Source: an uncultured Clostridia bacterium
Lineage (GTDB): Bacteria; Bacillota; Clostridia; Oscillospirales; Acutalibacteraceae
Assembly (NCBI GenBank): GCA_937919155.1
Contig: CALFPM010000090.1
Coordinates: 1-15,549, forward strand
Reading direction: 5' to 3'
Length of the DNA stretch: 15,549 bases
This document shows, piece by piece, positions 1 to 5,112 of the stretch (position 1 is the first letter of the stretch; each line of letters opens with the position of its first letter). Below the pieces are notes generated by a model. That model did not search any database, had not been told where the DNA came from, and saw nothing but the letters and a program-made list of their open reading frames with translations. Made by a program: the position numbers and the translations under genes.

Positions 1-690
1 TTAGCAAAAATGGTATTCTTCTACATTACATGCGGAGCCGAGAATGTTGGTGAAGAGACATTGAGTAAAATCTACAATGCAGGCTTTACAACAATCCCTC
101 AGCTGCTCGATATTACATTTGATGAACTGATGAATATCGAAGGCTTTGGAGAAAGTATTTCAAATATCATTCTTGACAACAATCAAAAGATTAAGTCGGG
201 CGTTGAGGTATTTACTCTTATGCACGCCAGCGATTGCTTTACTGGAATAGGTAAAGTAAAGGCTCAAAAGGTATTGGATGACATGGGTGACGAAATGGCA
301 GAAATGTTCTTCAATTTAGAATATTATCCGCTAATTCCTGCCAATCCAGCATACCATCAGTTGTCAAAAACACAGCAAGCATTTGAGAGTGGCGTATTGC
401 CTTTCTACCAATTTGTCAAGTCAATCAATGTTCCACTCATCAAACCTAAAAAAGCACAGGTTGACATAAATGGCAAATATGCCGGCATGAATGTGTGCTT
501 CTCAGGTGTACGAGATTCAGCTTTGGAAGCATTGATTATATCGCAAGGTGGAGCCATTGCTTCAGGCGTAAGCAAAAAGACAACACACTTAGTAGTCAAA
601 GATGTAAATGGCACATCCAGTAAAATAACAAAAGCACGTAGCTTAGGCATACCGATTATGACAATCGACAGCTTTAAGCAAGACTTCTAA
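1..690 (+). CDS. NAD-dependent DNA ligase-like protein, C-terminal part (HhH + BRCT), 5' end outside window
   Basis: The reading frame is already open at base 1 (Leu-Ala-Lys before the first Met), so this is the 3' part of a longer gene. The visible 229 residues carry helix-hairpin-helix-like repeats near residues 15-60 (Asn-Val-Gly-Glu-Glu-Thr; Ile-Glu-Gly-Phe-Gly) and 75-100 (Thr-Gly-Ile-Gly-Lys-Val-Lys). A C-terminal BRCT domain follows at about 155-229, with the usual SQGGAI and THLVVKD motifs. HhH followed by BRCT is the C-terminal layout of LigA, which seals nicks using NAD+. The adenylation and OB domains would lie upstream, so catalytic capacity cannot be judged. The domain is more divergent than housekeeping LigA and the gene is AT-rich, which fits a phage or mobile-element ligase. 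A stand-alone HhH-BRCT protein is the alternative. A terminator follows the stop directly. Confidence 0.72.
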   Translation, partial: LAKMVFFYITCGAENVGEETLSKIYNAGFTTIPQLLDITFDELMNIEGFGESISNIILDNNQKIKSGVEVFTLMHASDCFTGIGKVKAQKVLDDMGDEMAEMFFNLEYYPLIPANPAYHQLSKTQQAFESGVLPFYQFVKSINVPLIKPKKAQVDINGKYAGMNVCFSGVRDSALEALIISQGGAIASGVSKKTTHLVVKDVNGTSSKITKARSLGIPIMTIDSFKQDF

Positions 691-694
691 TTTT

Positions 695-721
695 AGGGAG
701 GATTTTTTCCTCCCTTTTTTA
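695..721 (+). terminator. rho-independent terminator after ligase-like gene
   Basis: An 8-bp perfect stem (AGGGAGGA at 695-702 with TCCTCCCT at 708-715) has a 5-base T loop and runs into a T tract at 715-720. It begins five bases after the ligase-like stop codon. Part of the T run is shared between stem and tail. Confidence 0.85.
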
Positions 722-824
722 ATGCTGTTTATCAACGATATAGAAAAATTATTATATCAAATGCACAGATTTTCTCGATATTCTTTTGTAATATCAGTTT
801 CTATTTATATCTTTGCAATCAGAA
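722..824. other. AT-rich intergenic stretch
   Basis: This is very AT-rich sequence between the terminator and the next gene. It contains AT-rich hexamers such as TTATCA near 730 and TATTAT/TTATAT near 750, which could form a weak promoter for the next gene. None has convincing spacing, and no Shine-Dalgarno sequence precedes the following ATG. Confidence 0.3.
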
Positions 825-1235
825 ATGAAACAAATATGTGATATGGCAAAGAAAAATCAATTAACAACAAGCGATTATTTGGAATATTCCGAATACGAAA
901 AATTGCTTCAAGAATGGAAGAAAGGTTGTAACGTGTTAGAAGAATGTAAACAGGCGGATAGTTTTACATTGAAAATTTTTGCAGATGCGGCTTATGCACA
1001 CTTTAAGTCAGACTATTTGCAGACAAAGTTTTCTTATTTGAAGAGAAATAAAAAGGATAATTTGAAAGAAATAGAGCATGTTTTAGCGGAAGAAAAAGAT
1101 AATGCATGCGCATTATTAAAATTGGTTTATCAAAATGCGTGCATTGGTTTTGAAGCGTCTAATCATTACTATTATACGGATAGAAATTTGATAGAAAAAA
1201 TTATACTTATGGATCAATTAAGCAAAAGCTTATAA
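825..1235 (+). CDS. hypothetical protein, AT-rich block
   Basis: I do not recognise this 136-residue protein. It is rich in Lys, Glu, Tyr and Leu, appears helical and soluble, and shows no signal peptide or membrane segment. A cluster of aromatic residues (His-Tyr-Tyr-Tyr) lies near residue 117. The start is uncertain: the frame is open from 792, a TTG lies at 813, ATG codons lie at 825 and 843, and none has a good ribosome binding site. I chose 825 as the first ATG. The sequence between this gene and the next is only 28 bases and holds a clear Shine-Dalgarno for the next gene, so the two are probably co-transcribed. The low GC and Lys/Asn-rich codon use match its two neighbours and not the dcw cluster. 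It may be a phage or plasmid gene, or a shortened remnant given the weak start. Confidence 0.5.
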   Translation: MKQICDMAKKNQLTTSDYLEYSEYEKLLQEWKKGCNVLEECKQADSFTLKIFADAAYAHFKSDYLQTKFSYLKRNKKDNLKEIEHVLAEEKDNACALLKLVYQNACIGFEASNHYYYTDRNLIEKIILMDQLSKSL

Positions 1236-1263
1236 GAATAAAAAAAATTAGGAGAAAAGAAAA

Positions 1264-1830
1264 ATGGTTAATGAAAATCTTATTCCTAAAATTGGCGCTA
1301 AAATAATGAATCTTCAAAATCCAAACATTAAAATGCCAAAGATTACTTGTATATACTTAGGAGTTAATATAAGTCAAACAAACAGAAACAAAATTTTGAA
1401 ATTAGCAAAAGACCCATCTGTTGCATTGTCGAAAGAAGAAGCAGAGAAATTCTTTGACCATTACACAGCTCAGTCTTGGACTCGGTCAAATGGTCAAGCT
1501 ATTGCAAATACATCGCAAGCTTTAGTGTCGATGCTTAGAATGTGGAAGTCTAATTCAGTTAACTTTGCACCAAGACAACAAACATTCTCTTATGGCAATC
1601 AACAGCCACAAAAGAGCAGACGTGAACGGATTGATGATACTATTCGCAATAACAGGGATTGCTTTATTGAGCTGTTTAACTGCACCGAATCGCATTACTA
1701 TGGCGATTATGACAACGACCCAAAGTGTTGGGATGACTGGTCTTACCGAGAGAACGTACTGAACAAAATCGAAAATGAAGGATTCTCAACACAATTTAAA
1801 ATCTATGCAAAATATCGAAAGGAAAATTAA
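1264..1830 (+). CDS. hypothetical protein with a replication-protein-like Phe/Tyr/Trp motif
   Basis: This 188-residue protein starts at an ATG with AGGAG at 1250-1254, nine bases upstream. I do not recognise it as a whole. Around residues 62-95 there is an acidic Phe-Phe-Asp-His-Tyr stretch, then a Trp, a basic Asn-Gly-Gln segment and a Met-Leu-Arg-Met-Trp stretch. This loosely resembles the C-terminal tail of phage replisome-organiser/DnaD-like proteins, where an aromatic-rich helix ends in a W..W motif. That resemblance is weak and by eye only. A basic, Gln/Asn-rich linker follows (residues 103-123), and then a C-terminal part with several Trp, Tyr and Cys residues (about 130-180). No membrane segment is visible. 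The stop lies three bases before the gpr start, and the gpr Shine-Dalgarno sits within its last codons. Composition matches the AT-rich block, so a mobile-element origin is plausible. Confidence 0.6.
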   Translation: MVNENLIPKIGAKIMNLQNPNIKMPKITCIYLGVNISQTNRNKILKLAKDPSVALSKEEAEKFFDHYTAQSWTRSNGQAIANTSQALVSMLRMWKSNSVNFAPRQQTFSYGNQQPQKSRRERIDDTIRNNRDCFIELFNCTESHYYGDYDNDPKCWDDWSYRENVLNKIENEGFSTQFKIYAKYRKEN

Positions 1831-1833
1831 AAT

Positions 1834-2706
1834 ATGAATTTCAGAACAGATTTAGCCCTTGAAAGATGCGAATTTTTGGGCAAAACCACACTTGACGGAA
1901 TTGAAATTGACAGTTTTAAAGCTCATAAAGCAAAGGTGACAAGGATTGATGTGCTCAATGACGAGGGGGCAGACGCAGTCGGAAAGCCGATTGGCAGATA
2001 TGTGACGGTGGAAGTGAGCCCTTTTGCAAAGCATGTGCAGTTCATTGACGAGAGTCTTTCTGCCTTGGCAGAGGAAATCAGACGGATAATTCCTGCAAAA
2101 GGCAGTGTGCTTGTGGCAGGTCTGGGCAACACCAAAATCACCCCTGATGCGTTGGGCCCGAAGTGCGCTTCAATGATTTTTGCAACAAGGCATATTACGG
2201 GAGAATTGCTTAAGGCAACGGGTCTTTCCGATCTGAGGTGCGTCACCGCTTTTTCAACGGGAGTGCTTGGAGAAACGGGTGCGGAATCCGTGGAAATGGT
2301 AAAAGGTGTTGTTCAGATGGTAAAGCCTGATTTCGTTATTACTGTTGATGCTCTTGCGGCAAGAAATGTTGAGAGATTGGGCACAACGGTGCAGATGTGC
2401 AACACGGGGATTGTACCAGGCTCGGGAGTGGGAAACTCAAGGCAGGAAATAAGCGAGAAAACCGTGGGCGTTCCTGTTATCTCAATCGGTGTGCCTACGG
2501 TGGTTGATGCGGCAACTCTTGTGACGGATTGCGGCGGATGCAGCGATGACGGGCAGTTTTTGCATGAATGCGCAAGGGATATGATGGTTACCCCGAGGGA
2601 GGTTGACCTGATGATAGAGAGGGCATCAAAGCTGACGGCGTTGGCTGTTAACTGCGCTCTCCAGCCTGACATTTCTCCTGAGGATATGCTGATTCTGACA
2701 TCTTGA
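1834..2706 (+). CDS. gpr: germination protease GPR (spore endopeptidase, family A25)
   Basis: GPR degrades small acid-soluble spore proteins during germination, freeing spore DNA and supplying amino acids. It is made as a zymogen in the forespore. The 290-residue product begins with the typical Arg-Thr-Asp-Leu-Ala-x-Glu propeptide/cleavage region (residues 4-10). The conserved GLGN at 96-99 is followed by Thr-Pro-Asp-Ala-Leu-Gly-Pro with Asp105, and VDALAAR contains Asp172. These two aspartates correspond to the essential pair described for Bacillus GPR. PGSGVGN occurs near 198. The protein is shorter than Bacillus GPR (about 370) but within the range seen in Clostridia. The ATG has AAAGGA about ten bases upstream, inside the preceding gene's end. 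A strong terminator follows, separating gpr from mraZ. No obvious forespore (sigma-G) promoter can be placed in the AT-rich sequence just upstream. Confidence 0.95.
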   Translation: MNFRTDLALERCEFLGKTTLDGIEIDSFKAHKAKVTRIDVLNDEGADAVGKPIGRYVTVEVSPFAKHVQFIDESLSALAEEIRRIIPAKGSVLVAGLGNTKITPDALGPKCASMIFATRHITGELLKATGLSDLRCVTAFSTGVLGETGAESVEMVKGVVQMVKPDFVITVDALAARNVERLGTTVQMCNTGIVPGSGVGNSRQEISEKTVGVPVISIGVPTVVDAATLVTDCGGCSDDGQFLHECARDMMVTPREVDLMIERASKLTALAVNCALQPDISPEDMLILTS

Positions 2707-2707
2707 A

Positions 2708-2744
2708 AAAAACGGCTGTTTTTTGTGCGAAAACAGCCGTTTTT
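2708..2744. terminator. terminator after gpr, potentially bidirectional
   Basis: A perfect 15-bp stem (2708-2722 with 2730-2744, core ACGGCTGTTTT/AAAACAGCCGT) has a 7-base loop, an A run on the left and a T run on the right. It starts just after the gpr stop. The A/T flanks would allow termination in both directions. Confidence 0.92.
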
Positions 2745-2750
2745 CTATAT

Positions 2751-2779
2751 CTTGTGGACGAAAAAATCCGCTCCACAAG
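2751..2779. repeat. inverted repeat CTTGTGGA / TCCACAAG
   Basis: A perfect 8-bp inverted repeat (2751-2758 and 2772-2779) is separated by 13 bases and lies between the gpr terminator and the mraZ promoter. There is no T tract, so it is not a terminator. It could be an operator half-site pair or a relic. The function is unknown. Confidence 0.45.
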
Positions 2780-2839
2780 AGCGTATCAAAAACACTGTGA
2801 AAAAAGTGAAAAATATCTTAATTTTTTTGCTGAAAACAC

Positions 2840-2868
2840 TTGATATTCGTGAAGTTTTTATTTATAAT
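2840..2868 (+). promoter_or_regulatory. sigma-A-type promoter of the mraZ/dcw operon
   Basis: TTGATA at 2840-2845 and TATAAT at 2863-2868 are separated by exactly 17 bases. This matches the vegetative consensus at 11 of 12 positions. Transcription would begin near 2875, giving a leader of about 66 bases before mraZ. Confidence 0.85.
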
Positions 2869-2886
2869 AGGGAGGAAAAGGAGCCT

Positions 2887-2923
2887 GAAGTGCCCGAAAT
2901 GTGCGCTAAAGGGAGAAAATGTA
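2887..2923 (+). promoter_or_regulatory. 10-bp-phased repeats in mraZ leader, candidate MraZ operator
   Basis: Four related heptamers begin at 2887, 2897, 2907 and 2917: GAAGTGC, AAATGTG, TAAAGGG and AAATGTA. The 10-bp spacing is exact. MraZ proteins are known to bind short G/T-rich direct repeats phased by one helical turn in front of their own operon (AAAGTG-type in mollicutes, TGGG-type in E. coli). The match here is degenerate, but the place, spacing and adjacent mraZ gene agree. The repeats lie between the predicted start of transcription and the ribosome binding site. Confidence 0.45.
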
Positions 2924-2940
2924 GAGAGGAGGAAAGCACT

Positions 2941-3396
2941 GTGGCAAAGATTCAGGGAAAAGAATTGAGAAAATTTGATCAGGTTAACAGGATGTCGCTT
3001 CCTCCGAAGTATAAGAAAATGCTGGGCGAGGAAATCGTGGTGTTCAAGCCTATCCACGGTGAGCCTTGCGTAATGCTTTTCTCCGAAAAAGGCTGGGACG
3101 ATTTTTGTGAGAATATCATAGAGGGTTTTGTCGGTGCGGATCAGGCGGAAGCCGAGAGAAGAATTGCAGACCGAAGCGACAATGTTACTCCCGACAAATC
3201 AAACAGAATCACCATCAGAGAAGACTTCATGGATTTTGCGGGTCTGACGGATGAAGTTCTGGCTGTAGGTGTGGGAGACAGAGTTGAGCTCTGGAATCCT
3301 GACAGATGGCTCGCAAGATTCGGAGAAGAAAAGAAAGTCAGCGATGAAGAATTCTTCAGCAGCGTTTCATATGCAAGACCGAGGAGTAAGTCATGA
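2941..3396 (+). CDS. mraZ: transcriptional regulator MraZ
   Basis: MraZ is an AbrB-like DNA-binding protein that assembles into a ring and represses the dcw operon at its own promoter. The 151-residue product shows the two MraZ half-domains. The first has Lys-Phe-Asp-x-x-Asn-Arg-Met-Ser-Leu-Pro (about residues 14-24). The second has Asp-Lys-Ser-Asn-Arg-Ile-Thr-Ile (about residues 83-90). The D-x-x-(N/G)-R motif of each half is intact. I chose the GTG at 2941, which has AGGAGG at 2927-2932 eight bases upstream. The open frame extends back to 2725, but that stretch crosses the gpr terminator and the promoter and lacks family similarity. The stop overlaps the rsmH start (ATGA). The last 20 residues are charged and less conserved. 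Confidence 0.95.
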   Translation: MAKIQGKELRKFDQVNRMSLPPKYKKMLGEEIVVFKPIHGEPCVMLFSEKGWDDFCENIIEGFVGADQAEAERRIADRSDNVTPDKSNRITIREDFMDFAGLTDEVLAVGVGDRVELWNPDRWLARFGEEKKVSDEEFFSSVSYARPRSKS

Positions 3397-4325
3397 GCAT
3401 GAATCCTTCTTCATTTCATCACATCCCCGTCCTCTTCAACGAAACCATAGATTCTCTTAACATAAAGCCTGACGGTATTTACGTTGATTGCACATCGGGC
3501 GGCGGCGGTCACTCAACCGCCATTGCAAAGCGTCTCACAACGGGCAGACTTATTTCGATTGACAGAGACCCGCAGGCGATTGCAACCCTCAAAGAAAGAT
3601 TGGGCAGCTTTGAGTGCGTAACTCTTGTTCACGATAATTTCTTTAACATAAAATCGATTCTTGCAAATCTCGGCATTAACGGCGTTGACGGAATTCTCGC
3701 AGACCTGGGCGTCAGCTCACATCAGCTTGATGAACCTACCAGAGGTTTTTCGTTCCATCACGACGCACCGCTTGACATGAGAATGAGCATCGAGGGCATG
3801 AGCGCGGCTGATGTTGTTAACAACCTCTCTCAGCGCGAACTTCAGAAAATAATCTTTGACTACGGCGATGAAAAATTTGCCCCGTCAATTTCAAGAGCGA
3901 TAGTGAAAGCCAGAGAAGCAAAACCCATAGAAACAACATTTGAGCTTTCCGATATCATTAAATCCGCAATGCCTGCAGCTGCAAAAAGGGACGGGCATCC
4001 CGCGAGAAAAACTTTTCAAGCTATCCGCATATTCGTAAACTCGGAAATTGAGGGGCTCGGAGATGCGGTTTCCGATATGTTTGATTGTCTTAACAAGGGT
4101 GGAAGAGTGAGCGTGATTACCTTCCATTCACTTGAGGACAGAACAGTCAAGCAGCAGCTTGCGCCTCTTGCCAAAGGCTGCACCTGCCCCAAGAATTTCC
4201 CCGTTTGTGTGTGCGGAAACACACCGAAAGCAAAAGTGTTCAAAGCAGTTGCTCCTGCCGAACACGAACTTGCCGAAAACTCAAGAAGCCGAAGTGCAAG
4301 ATTGCGCACGGCTGAAAAACTTTAA
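3393..4325 (+). CDS. rsmH: 16S rRNA (cytosine-1402-N4)-methyltransferase RsmH
   Basis: RsmH (formerly MraW) uses S-adenosylmethionine to methylate N4 of C1402 in 16S rRNA, tuning decoding at the P site. The product has 310 residues, a normal length. Features include the N-terminal His-Ile-Pro-Val-Leu, the SAM-binding motif Val-Asp-Cys-Thr-x-Gly-Gly-Gly-Gly-His (31-40), the DGILADLGVSS segment (99-109) with the following GFSF and LDMRM, and TFHSLEDR in the C-terminal part. A Cys-rich stretch (Cys-Thr-Cys-Pro ... Cys-Val-Cys) before the end is also typical. The start overlaps the mraZ stop as ATGA, with GAGGAG upstream, which implies translational coupling. It is the second gene of the dcw operon. 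Confidence 0.97.
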   Translation: MSMNPSSFHHIPVLFNETIDSLNIKPDGIYVDCTSGGGGHSTAIAKRLTTGRLISIDRDPQAIATLKERLGSFECVTLVHDNFFNIKSILANLGINGVDGILADLGVSSHQLDEPTRGFSFHHDAPLDMRMSIEGMSAADVVNNLSQRELQKIIFDYGDEKFAPSISRAIVKAREAKPIETTFELSDIIKSAMPAAAKRDGHPARKTFQAIRIFVNSEIEGLGDAVSDMFDCLNKGGRVSVITFHSLEDRTVKQQLAPLAKGCTCPKNFPVCVCGNTPKAKVFKAVAPAEHELAENSRSRSARLRTAEKL

Positions 4326-4331
4326 ATTTAT

Positions 4332-4369
4332 ATAACCGCCGTCAGTTTGGATGGCTCGGCGGCGGTTAT
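4332..4369 (+). repeat. hairpin between rsmH and the ftsL-like gene
   Basis: ATAACCGCCG at 4332-4341 pairs perfectly with CGGCGGTTAT at 4360-4369 across an 18-base loop. There is no T tract, so it is not a standard terminator. It could be an mRNA processing or stability element inside the operon. An 8-base direct repeat, GGATGGCT, occurs in its loop (4349-4356) and again downstream at 4386-4393. Confidence 0.6.
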
Positions 4370-4430
4370 CACCTCCATTCCTGTCGGATGGCTGTGACAT
4401 TTGCTCATTATATTGAAAGGAGAAAGAGTA

Positions 4431-4925
4431 ATGGCTGATTACAATCGCAGTGAAGCGTATGACCTTTCGCTGTACGATATGCCGGTGACAAGATCGTCCG
4501 CCGCGCCGAAAATAGATGACAGACCCGTCAAAAGACCTGCCAAGCCTCAGACAAAAACTGCGGCACAGGCGAAAAATAAAACATTTGAATCTGTAGGGCG
4601 CACGCTCAAGATTTTTGCAGTTTCGTTAACTCTCATTGCGCTTTTCGGTGCAGTGTTGTTTTCAAATATCAGCCTTATTCTGCTGGAAGACGAGGCATCA
4701 AGAATTGAAACTCAGATCGGAGATGCAATGAGTGAGAACACAAGGCTTATTGTTGAACTTAACTCAAAGGTTTCTCTCGAAAAAGTAGAGGCCTATGCGG
4801 TTTCGGTTCTGGGTATGAATAAGCTTGAAAGATATCAGGTGCATTACTTCGACAACGGCTCTGACGACAAAGTTGTTGTTGCAGGCGGTGAATCGGTTGA
4901 GAATTTAGCCAAAGCGGACAGCTGA
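4431..4925 (+). CDS. FtsL-like cell division protein
   Basis: This is a 164-residue bitopic protein. The N-terminal cytoplasmic part is long, polar and Lys/Pro/Ala-rich (1-57). One hydrophobic segment follows at about 59-82. The extracytoplasmic region is helical and probably coiled-coil (about 85-130), with the typical Val-Leu-Gly-Met-x-Lys motif near its end. An acidic, low-complexity tail completes it. Size, topology and position between rsmH and the class B PBP identify it as the FtsL/septum-formation-initiator type. FtsL scaffolds the division synthase FtsW-FtsI together with FtsB/DivIC and FtsQ/DivIB. Sequence conservation in this family is low, so the call depends strongly on context. 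The ATG at 4431 has AAAGGAG seven to eight bases upstream; an upstream in-frame TTG at 4401 lacks this. Confidence 0.8.
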   Translation: MADYNRSEAYDLSLYDMPVTRSSAAPKIDDRPVKRPAKPQTKTAAQAKNKTFESVGRTLKIFAVSLTLIALFGAVLFSNISLILLEDEASRIETQIGDAMSENTRLIVELNSKVSLEKVEAYAVSVLGMNKLERYQVHYFDNGSDDKVVVAGGESVENLAKADS

Positions 4926-4956
4926 GATTAGCGGCGGCTTTATCTTGCTTTTTACT

Positions 4957-4986
4957 GCATATGCGGCGGAGTGATAAGCATATATA
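4957..4986 (+). promoter_or_regulatory. possible sigma-E-like promoter before the PBP gene
   Basis: GCATATG at 4957-4963 and CATATATA at 4979-4986 are 15 bases apart. They resemble the mother-cell sigma-E consensus (KMATATT, 13-15 bases, CATACA-T) with one mismatch in the -35 and about two in the -10. In B. subtilis spoVD is transcribed from a sigma-E promoter, so the location makes sense. Short AT-rich motifs arise by chance, so this is tentative. Confidence 0.3.
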
Positions 4987-5000
4987 TTGATTATAATCAA
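4987..5000. repeat. perfect 14-bp palindrome TTGATTATAATCAA
   Basis: The sequence is fully self-complementary with no loop, in the spacer upstream of the PBP gene, directly after the possible sigma-E -10 region. A dimeric regulator could bind such a site. No known consensus is claimed. Confidence 0.45.
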
Positions 5001-5112
5001 GGCTGTCTCAATTTTAGCGAGTTCAAATCTTTCCTCTTTTCTGAGGATTACAGCGGTTTGTACGCTTTATTTTGAGGCAGCGATTTTGTTATTTATTGAA
5101 AGGAAGAATGTT

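Larger units (their letters stand above)
4926..5112. other. 187-base gap between ftsL-like gene and PBP gene
   Basis: The next frame is open back to a TTG at 4987, but the translated stretch upstream of 5113 is not PBP-like and the Shine-Dalgarno lies at 5098-5106, so this is a non-coding spacer. It is the longest spacer in the operon before the murG-murA gap. It carries a possible sporulation promoter and a perfect palindrome, listed separately. Confidence 0.6.

Noticed and set aside
2725..2940. N-terminal extension of mraZ by 72 codons
   Set aside because: It crosses the gpr terminator, the -35/-10 promoter and the Shine-Dalgarno, and does not resemble MraZ. The GTG at 2941 has an ideal ribosome binding site.
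4332..4369. Terminator between rsmH and ftsL-like gene
   Set aside because: The hairpin has no downstream T tract, and the operon continues without an obvious new promoter.
4987..5000. TTGATTATAATCAA as a sigma-A promoter
   Set aside because: TATAAT is present but no -35 lies 16-18 bases upstream and the extended -10 TG is misplaced.
4987..5112. Extension of the PBP to TTG 4987
   Set aside because: The added residues precede a proper Shine-Dalgarno at 5098-5106 and would place an extra hydrophobic stretch before the normal anchor.
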